From Saprospiraceae bacterium UBA2365 (GTDB lineage: Bacteria > Bacteroidota > Bacteroidia > Chitinophagales > Saprospiraceae), in contig DDTL01000135.1 of NCBI GenBank assembly GCA_002344345.1, forward strand, positions 1 to 15,056: a stretch of 15,056 nucleotides of DNA, in the 5' to 3' direction. A program made the position numbers and the translations under genes. Position 1 is the stretch's first letter, and every line of letters starts with the position of its first letter. Below, in pieces: positions 8,501 through 14,962 of the stretch. The notes beneath the pieces are model-generated. The model was not told where the DNA came from, searched no databases, and saw only the letters and a program-made list of their open reading frames with translations.

Positions 8501-8757
8501 TAGTTCCATATTTTTTTGTGGGTATCCGCTATAGTTTGAAGTGTTTCTAAATCAAAAGTGTTCACTTTTTTCAAAAACACAGCAGGAAAGCTATTATTAT
8601 TTTCATCAGTATTGAAATAAACCGAATCAACTCCGAAGTTTTGTTCTTTGAGTTGATTTAAAACAATAGACTCGCTTTCCAAAAGATGACTACCCTTTGA
8701 ATTTACGGATTTGGCTCTGTCCAAGCCAATTAAATCTATTACTTCTTGTCCTGTCAT
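5575..8757 (-). CDS. Eco57I/type IIG-like N6-adenine DNA methyltransferase
   Basis: Large DNA methylase that transfers a methyl group from S-adenosylmethionine to adenine N6 in a specific DNA site. The methylase core is clear: GAYYTPPALVEFIL (332-345), motif I ILDPSCGSGIFL (362-373) for SAM binding, and catalytic motif IV NPPF (488-491). Residues about 640-880 would hold target recognition, ending with a block SWGVERERIKPNEIYKLPIVI-like (near 830-850). The N-terminal 150 residues look like the remains of a nuclease fold: a D44 and KK pair (63-64) are present, but the acidic residue expected before the lysine is replaced (PAVFLKK). A further C-terminal domain (about 930-1060) follows the recognition region. 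Base composition is visibly more AT-rich than the wtp genes, which suggests horizontal acquisition. The next gene overlaps its end and encodes a possible nuclease. A BREX PglX assignment is less likely because no other BREX gene is present. Confidence 0.8.
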   Translation of the reverse strand: MTGQEVIDLIGLDRAKSVNSKGSHLLESESIVLNQLKEQNFGVDSVYFNTDENNNSFPAVFLKKVNTFDLETLQTIADTHKKIWNYKRVLFLYVYSETEIRIYNCSEKPLIKTKESIDYEKGLKNLEIYTYSDKNQLEELNKLFSRIAIDTGIIWTLPEAQFIRDKINLQKRVDEYLVKSFVNVTNVLNGQGIDTEVVHKVILRSLFLLYLEDREAADKTFYSQFRENAESYFDILDDSEATYKLFEKLAYHFNGNVFSIEQSEKRLNNEQLNIIKLCFIRGREKFDSKQLFDDDWKQFRIFNFRIIQIELISEIYENFLAETEGSIKEDSGAYYTPPALVEFILNDKLPIKESDKEYRVKILDPSCGSGIFLVQSFNRIVTRFENANNIDKLTDFKTLVDLLKQNIFGIEINPKAIRVAAFSLYLALVDKLNPKDLWQKEEFQLPYLINDPNETNSEKQGYNLYLRDTISDLSNEIILKNFQLVVGNPPFGQLLSKDKDIAAKHTNLRIYCDKHKFAKEMVLPFLHKAIDFAPEGEIALIFNTKVLTNTGSTFQNFRKWLFNKCYVEKVFNFSILRKAPKRFGGQLFGDATGPISIVYYKKEEENPSKTIAYYAPKTYVRSNIIEGLCIDSTDLKFLPREECQKPDSKIWKVAMWGGMNDWELINRLLEQKNNVITYLKSNKINYSVGLQPLNKSTEKPIIDNDISAMKFIRPEKIERFYTGKDTFSNINSLLKNKDTINTYLSFYSVNTLHELPSINAFRRITGKDLFSGPLLLAKEGFKNNQLCFSFVENGVVYNSTVLGFKSDNKDKLRFLSSVLNSKLTTYFLLLISNSWGVERERIKPNEIYKLPIVINEKTISNLTLLHKEIENKIKTAILNIDYIDIENKINELILNLYNIDSKERQSIDDFISYFVDLFHKQEKSKALLPAQNDQPKEYAELISSELNEFLEGQDLFANATVYPISSSSPLMMIKLTHESKKREITFSKENVESELKKIEKYALIERKASNIYFRKKLNYSRHGEIFIIRPNQRRFWSKSMALEDASELILEMLNGVHDEA

Positions 8758-8792
8758 TTGATCTCTAATGCTAATGTACTGGATTAAGTTTA

Positions 8793-8800
8793 CAAAATTA
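8793..8800 (-). promoter_or_regulatory. Putative -7 box upstream of the methylase gene
   Basis: The minus strand reads TAATTTTG, an exact TAnnTTTG match, 36 nt before the methylase ATG. A TTTG -33 box is not clearly present at the expected distance. No controller-protein (C-box) style inverted repeat was seen near it. Confidence 0.35.
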
Positions 8801-8998
8801 GCACTTCATACGAAATTTTGAGAATATTTAAAAGTTTTAGTTGTTTTTATTTTTCTAATTTTCTGTTCGTTTTTTTCTGTCGTACGTTGGCAAAAATTGA
8901 CTCTTTTGGTTTTTTAAAGCGTTGGATTGTGGGTCAGATAAAAACCAAATGGGCTATTTGCGGGTGGACTTGTTACATTGAGCGATAACAAAGATAAG

Positions 8999-9130
8999 CT
9001 GTTGGCGTGAAAAATGGTGATATCCGATGGCTACAGTATCTTTGGTGCTGCTGTCTGCGCAAGGTGGATACGAATATAATGAAAAATATAAGTCTGAAGT
9101 TGCAAACTTCAGACATCGATGGTAAAAATT
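8999..9130 (-). repeat. Dispersed repeat, copy A, with 9-bp-stem terminator-like hairpin
   Basis: This stretch of about 130 bp is repeated at 10059-10187 with roughly 85-90 per cent identity by eye, and partly at 2778-2830. Its core palindrome (9093-9113) has perfect arms tctgaagtt/aacttcaga around a 3-base loop. On the minus strand it is followed by CTTATATTTTTC, so it could terminate transcription from the lipoprotein gene, whose stop lies about 160 nt upstream. The other end (8999-9029) matches 27 of 31 bases of wtpA (4450-4480). Confidence 0.75.
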
Positions 9131-9272
9131 ATTGTCAGAAAGACAATCCATGAAAACAATGGTTTTGTGTTCATAATAAAGGGTTTTGGGGACAATGTAA
9201 GGCCACAACAGGGGGTAATACGGTTTCTGTGAACTTAATTATTCAGGTTATATAAAAATAATAAATCAAAAT

Positions 9273-9854
9273 TCATAAATACCAGTAGGGCTTCCAGTCA
9301 AATTCTCCATCGGTCACTATTACAGCCTTGCTTTTGTCTTTGGTCAGCGCCGTAAAATGGAAAGTGCCTTTAAGGATATGATTGACAGTGTCTATCTCAG
9401 AAACATAAAACGAATAGGATCGGGTCGTATCCAAATAGTAAAATAATCCTGGATCAGGTGTCAAATCCAAAAATATGGCGCTGTTATGATTGTTCATACT
9501 TATTATATTATCGCCTTTATTCATGTTATCAATTTGGATAAATAATGACTCAAAAATATCTTTTTCCGGACGGTAATCGGCTGTGGCATATAATTCTCCA
9601 TAACGCTTATGACTTGGATTTCCAAAATACTCCCATTGGGCATGATATAATCCACCATACCCAAAATAATATTGATCTGACCATTCCTCACCGTTAACTT
9701 TGCACCTCAAAAATCTATGTCTATTTTTTTCATATTCATATGGATCAGGCTTTTCCCATTCGAATAAGGAGCAGGAATAAAAAAGTGAACATGTTAAAAG
9801 TATGTATAAAATCTTAGAGAAAGATTTCATGATGGGAAATTTTTGTGTTTTCAT
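9273..9854 (-). CDS. Small lipoprotein of unknown function
   Basis: I do not recognise a named family with certainty. The 193-residue product begins with a short basic stretch, a hydrophobic core and a lipobox FYSC with C28 as lipidation site, so it is a probable cell-envelope lipoprotein. An in-frame ATG at 9830 (MKSFSKILYILL) gives a more standard signal length with the cysteine at position 20. The mature part is rich in aromatic residues. It starts with FLRCKVNGEEWS and ends with LKGTFHFTA...AVIVTDGEFDWKPYWYL. This resembles Bacteroidota lipoproteins often labelled DUF6252, a beta-sandwich-like group of unknown role; the match is from memory. It stands alone between the two large copies of the dispersed repeat, with no operon partner closer than about 340 bp. 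Confidence 0.65.
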   Translation of the reverse strand: MKTQKFPIMKSFSKILYILLTCSLFYSCSLFEWEKPDPYEYEKNRHRFLRCKVNGEEWSDQYYFGYGGLYHAQWEYFGNPSHKRYGELYATADYRPEKDIFESLFIQIDNMNKGDNIISMNNHNSAIFLDLTPDPGLFYYLDTTRSYSFYVSEIDTVNHILKGTFHFTALTKDKSKAVIVTDGEFDWKPYWYL

Positions 9855-10195
9855 TATTACAATTTTTTTTTACAATCAAATACTATCCATAAAATAAAAT
9901 GCTATTGTTTTGCTTATCAGGAAGACGTTTTCTTCAGGCCAATGGTTCGGGAAAACGAATAAATATTTAGCTTCCTGAATAGTATTTTTTTCTCCTACTC
10001 AAAATTATGTCAAATGAACCTAAATAAATAACTTTTTTCACCTGATAATGAAGAGATTCTGTAGGTGTAAAAATGGTGAGATCCGATGGCTACAGTATCT
10101 TTGGTGCTTCTGTCTGCGCAAGTTGGATACGAATGTATTGGAAAATATACGCCTGAAGTTGCAAACTTTCGGCTAACGATGGATATTTCCCATTC
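9855..10195. other. Non-coding spacer holding repeat copy B
   Basis: The 341 bases between the lipoprotein and the membrane-anchored protein genes contain repeat copy B (10059-10187). The remaining roughly 200 bases directly upstream of the lipoprotein start are AT-rich and must hold its promoter. No unambiguous -33/-7 pair could be picked out. Confidence 0.45.
10059..10187 (-). repeat. Dispersed repeat, copy B
   Basis: Near-identical to copy A over its length, including the shared stretch atccgatggctacagtatct. The hairpin region (10151-10171) keeps the cctgaagtt arm but the partner arm is changed at two positions, so the stem is weaker than in copy A. It begins 9 nt after the stop codon of the 481-residue protein gene on the minus strand, the same relative place as copy C behind truC. 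A T-rich tract (TATATTTTCC) follows the hairpin on that strand. Confidence 0.75.
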
Positions 10196-11641
10196 TCACA
10201 ATTTGAAAACATACTCAACGATAAATAAAATACATAATATGCCTATAACGTGTTGACATAATATATATATAATTAAATATGGATTAGTGAATCTGATCTT
10301 TTTAAAGTCAACTATGATTGCAAAAAAAACAAATAAGGTGTAAACAAGAGCTTTCACTAATTTTTCCATTATATGCTGATTGACATCTTCTTTTTTAATA
10401 TTTTCGAAGGGGTTATAAATTCCTGTGATCTGAGGCCAGAAAAAGAAATTAAACACTAAAAAAAGACAGATAAACCCTATAGTCCACAGAAAAACACGCC
10501 CTCGGTCATAGCCGTAATTCCACCAAATCTTCGCTATAAAATTCCATACACCACCCTTCCATTCTCTGTATTGCAGGTCTACGATCCTATAGCTGCGGTC
10601 TTTACCTTCTTTTCTGAATTTTTCCAGAAGGTTAAAATAACTGTTCGAAATTTCATCTGCACTTATTTCTGAGTCAAAAACTAGCCGCATATTAGGCAAA
10701 ATATCCATCCGGATATTATCCAGATTAACATTGACAAGGCTGATATCTACCTTCTTTGATTTTTCCCTGAAGCTTATGGTAAACTGTTCCGGAAAATATT
10801 GACAGTTTTTGATCACTAACTTGTCAATTGCCAGATCATCCAGATCGGAATCCGAGCCAAACGTGCAATTGTCAAAGACAAAAACTGAATTAGGTACAGG
10901 TTCAAAAAACACAAAAGAAGTGTTTATATAACAGTTTTTAAAATAGAACTTATTCTCATAAGGGTACTTTTTTTGTGCCGTGTCAGAATCATGGCTTTCT
11001 TTTTCCAAAGTGGATGCTATAAATCGGTTTAAGGTATCATTTACAAAATAAATATCGCATCCGCTTCTTTCATCATACGCAAAATCAAATTCATCAATGG
11101 ATGAATGGTATATCCTTAATGATGCCGAATCAGCATAGGAACAATTCATATGCTGCATTTTAAGCTTGGAATTTTTATCAATCAATATGTATGAAATAGA
11201 ATTCAAATCCAATAATTGAAGCTGAAGATTCCGGGTATCTTCGACAGTCAGGAACTTCAGCAAGCTGGAGTTGATGGAAATGGTACCTGAACTTTTAACA
11301 ATTGGAAAGTATTCAATTTCACAGCTATCCAGTACATAAAACCCGGAATTTGATCCCAATGTTCCAATGCTTAATGGTAGCTCATAAACGTTAAAAAAAC
11401 AATTCCTGAAAAGGACATAAGAAAATTTATTTCTTGAATAGTCAAAATAGTTAAAGAATCCAAATCTATTATTATCTCCATGAGGTATTTGAATTGCTTT
11501 CTTTTGAATGAGCAAATAATCATCTCCCTCCGGAATCCCTATTTTATCCAGTGAAATTGGCTTGGCAATTCTTAACGTATCCACCGCATTGGCAGAATGA
11601 ACAATAAAGAAAATCGAAATTAATATTGATAACCTGATCAT
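10196..11641 (-). CDS. Secreted beta-strand-rich protein with C-terminal membrane domain, unknown function
   Basis: Not recognised as a named protein. The 481 residues start with a Sec-type signal (1-19, MIRLSILISIFFIVHSANA, cleavage after ANA). Residues about 40-320 consist of short repeated units with hydrophobic/aromatic strands and motifs such as FRNCFF, LDSCEIEYF, FKNCYI, FDNCTF and IKNCQYF, which suggest a right-handed beta-helix or pentapeptide-like solenoid. After a charged linker SYFNLLEKFRKEGKDRSYR (334-352) come WWNYGYDRGRVF and three hydrophobic helices (about 382-402, 429-446, 455-478). That linker-plus-membrane pattern recalls pentapeptide-repeat/ion-channel-like proteins, but no channel selectivity filter is visible. 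The likely topology is a solenoid outside the inner membrane anchored by the C-terminal helices. It lies 113 bp downstream of the type IIG enzyme gene. A role in defence is possible from position only. Confidence 0.6.
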   Translation of the reverse strand: MIRLSILISIFFIVHSANAVDTLRIAKPISLDKIGIPEGDDYLLIQKKAIQIPHGDNNRFGFFNYFDYSRNKFSYVLFRNCFFNVYELPLSIGTLGSNSGFYVLDSCEIEYFPIVKSSGTISINSSLLKFLTVEDTRNLQLQLLDLNSISYILIDKNSKLKMQHMNCSYADSASLRIYHSSIDEFDFAYDERSGCDIYFVNDTLNRFIASTLEKESHDSDTAQKKYPYENKFYFKNCYINTSFVFFEPVPNSVFVFDNCTFGSDSDLDDLAIDKLVIKNCQYFPEQFTISFREKSKKVDISLVNVNLDNIRMDILPNMRLVFDSEISADEISNSYFNLLEKFRKEGKDRSYRIVDLQYREWKGGVWNFIAKIWWNYGYDRGRVFLWTIGFICLFLVFNFFFWPQITGIYNPFENIKKEDVNQHIMEKLVKALVYTLFVFFAIIVDFKKIRFTNPYLIIYILCQHVIGILCILFIVEYVFKL

Positions 11642-11754
11642 CTATGGGCTATAATTGAATGTTTTATATTTAATTCACTCCTTTTCAATCTGATACTGCA
11701 AATCACTGATATGTTTGTTATCCATTCAAAATATGAGTTAACCTGCCATTTTTC

Positions 11755-14736
11755 CTATTCCATTTGTATTCTTTCGTACGCCTCTTTGATGAGTTTAAAT
11801 TCCGGGTCTATCACTTTCACTTCTTCATAAGTGAGCTCGTATAGGCGGTAAACCATAAGGTCGATTTGTTGCTCCAATGCTGTAGTATCCAATCCGTTTT
11901 CTTTACCTTCCAATACCTTATCAACCAAATCTATAAAGGGCTGCTGCAAGGGATTAGAAAGGTGGGGAACAGGAATGTTTTCAAAAAATATTTTTCTTAA
12001 CTCGCGTGTACCTCCTTGTAATTCAGGACAATTTTTCCTTATCCAACGATGTGCGATTTTTGAATTCAAATATCCAACTAAAAATTTCAAAGTAAAATAA
12101 TCACTTGAAAGGATATAACCCTTGTCGTTTATAAAGTACCCTTTATCATTAAAAATAAAAGGCAAATACAAGGTCATATTCGGATAAATTATCTTTTCTT
12201 TTTCAAATTCCTGAATATATGCACAATTACGTAGATTTGTCCAATGGTCGCCTTGGTCCTGGCGTTTAACAAGCTGTTTTTCATATTGCTGAAGATGCTT
12301 GTAAATGGCTGGATAATCTTTTACAACGTTGACTTTTGGCAACTTGCCTTTGATACCATTATGAGAATTAATCAACCACAGATCAGCAAATTCAGCTTTG
12401 TACCGTTTGATATCCCTGCCCCTGAGAATGGGTTTGATGATCTCTGCACTTTTAGGGTCTTGTGCAATCAATTCATCTTTCTTTTTGCCGTCTATAATAA
12501 AAGCTTCATTGAAGCCGGTCTTAATCCCATAATTGATTTGAATATCCCATTCTCTGAGTGGTTTTCCGATTCGCTCAATTTTTGCTTTAATACCTTGTTC
12601 GATGTCAGAGGCTATGGTCCAGGAGTCATTGGAGAGTTGGGTCAATGTAACCCATCGGTTGTCAAATGATTCGAAAGAAGATATGTTTTTTTCTTTGGAA
12701 ATATCGAGTGCCTTTACCTCATAATTATCAGGTTTGGAGGCACATTTCTGGATGATGAGGATATTGGTATCCACCGTTGCAGATTCAAAAATCCCACTGC
12801 CCAGGTCTATGAGTTTTAACGGGTTGTGTTGGCAGAAAAAGTTGCGAGTGCTTTTGCCATAACCGGCACGCATCCATTTGTTAGAGGTGATAAAGGTCAA
12901 CAAGCCATTTATTTTCAAAAGTTGTATGCCCTTTTCATAAAAAAGCGAATAGATATCACCAGTTCGTTCGAAAGTTGAGAATCCCTGATGCTCAAAAGCC
13001 TGAGCCAGTTTTCCTCCTTCTTTTTGCAATTGTATATACGGCGGATTCCCGATCACCACATCAAACCCGCCATTTGCAAATATTTCAGGAAATTCATTCT
13101 GCCAGTTGAATGCCTTTTCACCGGCGATTTCAGGGTCGTCTATGAGTGAATTTCCGCATTTAATATTGTTGGAAAGGGTATTCAGTTTCCTTCCCTTTTG
13201 GGCGGTTCTCAGCCAAAGCGATAGTTTGGCGATTTCCACAGATTCTTCATTGATGTCTACACCGTAAATATTTTTTTCGAGGATGTCAGTCGTGATATAA
13301 GAAAAAAACAGACTACTTTCCAAAAGCTGTGCGCGCAATTCATCGATTTTTTGATGTTCCGTGATCAGAAAGTCCAGCGCTTGGTTCAGGAATGCGCCGG
13401 AACCACAGGCAGGGTCGAGTATCGTCAGGCTCAAAAGCCATTGGCGGTATGCTTCCAGCTTTTTATCAAGAGCCGATAGGGTCTCTTTTTTGCGGTTTTT
13501 ACGACCTTTGGCGTATTCTTCATCTATGATGCCCAGTTCAGTCCGTTTTTCTTCGCAAAGCTTTCCGACCGTGTGCTCAACGATGTATTTTGTAATGTAT
13601 TTGGGTGTGTAAAAAATGCCGTCTTTCTTTCGTTTGGTCTTTTGATGATCAATTTTTTCACCTTTGATCTCTGCCTGAACGCTTTCAATTTCGCCGAGCG
13701 AATGTTCAAAAATATGTCCGAGCGTATTTACATCTACCTCGGTTTCATAGTTGTAATTGCTCAAAGCTAAAGTATGTTCGTACAGGATTTCATCGTCAAT
13801 CGAAATGCTGTCCAATAGTTCATCGGGTGCGAACAAACCGCCATTGTACGCATAAATCTCGTATTTTTTGCCAATGTAACCCGTATTCATGTATCCGAAG
13901 TATTTTTTGAACCGGTCGTACAATGGAACATATACGTCCATATCTTCTTTTAATGCAATCCATTGTTTTACAATTTCGCTGATCGAATTGGGTGGCAGCA
14001 ACAACCGGTCTTCCGCAAAAAGGATGAACAGAAAACGATCCAGCAATTTTTGTGTTTTCTTGAAAAGCAGCAGTTTATCTGTTTCGGGGTTTTTCTTGGT
14101 CAGGTTATTGTACATGGCTGTTCTGAACCTGGAATAATCGGCATATAGTTTTTTGGTGATGTTTTCTTCCTGGAAAAGCGATGATTCTTTAATTTTAAGG
14201 GGTACTCCGTTGAGTAAATTTTCTTTAGACAGACAAAGCCACATGAGGGCAAACTGTTCGCGAGATAGCCTGAACAAGTCAAAATCCAGATGCTCAACGG
14301 CATACTGTATGTAAAAACGAAGTTTTTCAAAATTGGATGTGATCACATAAACGCATTTCGGATTATGGTTTTTGTAACCGAATGCCTGTGCTTCAATTTT
14401 ATCTAAATCGGTGGTGTCCGTGCCTTTTAACTCAATCACAGCAACAGCATCTGCGCCTTTCAGGATGGCGCCGTCAGCCTTTTTGCTGTTGGCTATGTTT
14501 TTCAATTCAGTGGTCAGGTTGAAATCGGGTTGAGGAAAGAGGGTATATCCCAAAATCGAAACGAATAGTTCGCGTAAAAATCCTTCCTGAAACTGCTCCT
14601 CTTTGGAATTCCTGATGTTCTCCTGGATTGCAGGATTGCCAAAATAGTCTTGAAATGCCAGATATTTTTGGTCAATCAGCTCTTGATCCAATTCGTTCAG
14701 ATATTTCTGCTCTACTGATTTTTGAAACAAACTCAT
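11755..14736 (-). CDS. Type IIG restriction-modification enzyme (Eco57I family), single chain
   Basis: One polypeptide that both cuts and methylates DNA at a specific site; the methylase protects host DNA. The N-terminal nuclease is intact by motif: E48, D88 in KKADGAIL, and E102-L-K104 in VAVIELKG, a complete D...ExK core, followed by EAQAFGYKN. A helical linker (about 170-365) leads to the methylase: GIFYTPKYITKYIV (373-386), SAM motif DPACGSGAFL (441-450), YGVDINEESVEIAKLSLWL (491-509) and catalytic NPPY (564-567). Residues about 690-950 contain a TaqI-like recognition domain (GIKTGFNEAFII, LRGRDIKRY, then LQGGTRELRKIFFENIPVP). The tail is a helical region ending YERIQME. The 993-residue length is normal for type IIG, with no sign of frameshift. 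Base composition is closer to the wtp genes than to the other methylase. The start lacks a well-spaced Shine-Dalgarno. Which base pairs it recognises cannot be read from the sequence. Confidence 0.9.
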   Translation of the reverse strand: MSLFQKSVEQKYLNELDQELIDQKYLAFQDYFGNPAIQENIRNSKEEQFQEGFLRELFVSILGYTLFPQPDFNLTTELKNIANSKKADGAILKGADAVAVIELKGTDTTDLDKIEAQAFGYKNHNPKCVYVITSNFEKLRFYIQYAVEHLDFDLFRLSREQFALMWLCLSKENLLNGVPLKIKESSLFQEENITKKLYADYSRFRTAMYNNLTKKNPETDKLLLFKKTQKLLDRFLFILFAEDRLLLPPNSISEIVKQWIALKEDMDVYVPLYDRFKKYFGYMNTGYIGKKYEIYAYNGGLFAPDELLDSISIDDEILYEHTLALSNYNYETEVDVNTLGHIFEHSLGEIESVQAEIKGEKIDHQKTKRKKDGIFYTPKYITKYIVEHTVGKLCEEKRTELGIIDEEYAKGRKNRKKETLSALDKKLEAYRQWLLSLTILDPACGSGAFLNQALDFLITEHQKIDELRAQLLESSLFFSYITTDILEKNIYGVDINEESVEIAKLSLWLRTAQKGRKLNTLSNNIKCGNSLIDDPEIAGEKAFNWQNEFPEIFANGGFDVVIGNPPYIQLQKEGGKLAQAFEHQGFSTFERTGDIYSLFYEKGIQLLKINGLLTFITSNKWMRAGYGKSTRNFFCQHNPLKLIDLGSGIFESATVDTNILIIQKCASKPDNYEVKALDISKEKNISSFESFDNRWVTLTQLSNDSWTIASDIEQGIKAKIERIGKPLREWDIQINYGIKTGFNEAFIIDGKKKDELIAQDPKSAEIIKPILRGRDIKRYKAEFADLWLINSHNGIKGKLPKVNVVKDYPAIYKHLQQYEKQLVKRQDQGDHWTNLRNCAYIQEFEKEKIIYPNMTLYLPFIFNDKGYFINDKGYILSSDYFTLKFLVGYLNSKIAHRWIRKNCPELQGGTRELRKIFFENIPVPHLSNPLQQPFIDLVDKVLEGKENGLDTTALEQQIDLMVYRLYELTYEEVKVIDPEFKLIKEAYERIQME

Positions 14737-14937
14737 ACTCCACTTATTATTTCATGTATCATCCGGTTATCGAACTGCAAAATACATAATTATTATCATT
14801 TGGATCTGATAATTTCATATGAATGATGTGTGGATTTTGCGAGGAGCGTTAGCGAGGGGCGATACCGCCATGTGATGGTGTGATGTGCAACACCCCTCGA
14901 ATATATAAAAATCACCCTTTCCGGGCTCTGATTCGAG

Positions 14938-14957
14938 AGTATAAAATATTTTATACT
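14938..14957. repeat. Perfect 20-bp AT-rich palindrome
   Basis: agtataaaat (14938-14947) is followed directly by its exact reverse complement attttatact (14948-14957), with no loop. It sits about 200 nt upstream of the type IIG gene, directly before the tandem repeat. It could be a dimeric regulator site or a cruciform-forming repeat. Confidence 0.65.
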
Positions 14958-14962
14958 ACCCA

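Larger units (their letters stand above)
8758..9272. other. Non-coding spacer between lipoprotein and methylase genes
   Basis: The 515 bases hold the putative methylase promoter at their right-strand start and a full copy of the dispersed repeat (8999-9130). The stretch 8801-8990 has homopolymer-rich DNA without coding signal. An open frame of 84 codons on the minus strand (8954-9208) runs across the repeat and resembles no protein, so it was not called. Confidence 0.5.

Noticed and set aside
5575..8757. BREX PglX assignment for the 1060-residue methylase
   Set aside because: No BrxC, PglZ, BrxL or other BREX gene is nearby, and the overlapping nuclease-like gene fits a restriction pair better.
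8954..9208. 84-codon minus-strand open frame over repeat copy A
   Set aside because: It reads through the dispersed repeat in a frame different from the wtpA-like fragment and has no homologous copy in frame at repeat B.
8999..10187. Composite transposon formed by the two repeats around the lipoprotein gene
   Set aside because: The repeats are only about 130 bp, encode no transposase and show no target-site duplication; they look like dispersed intergenic repeats.
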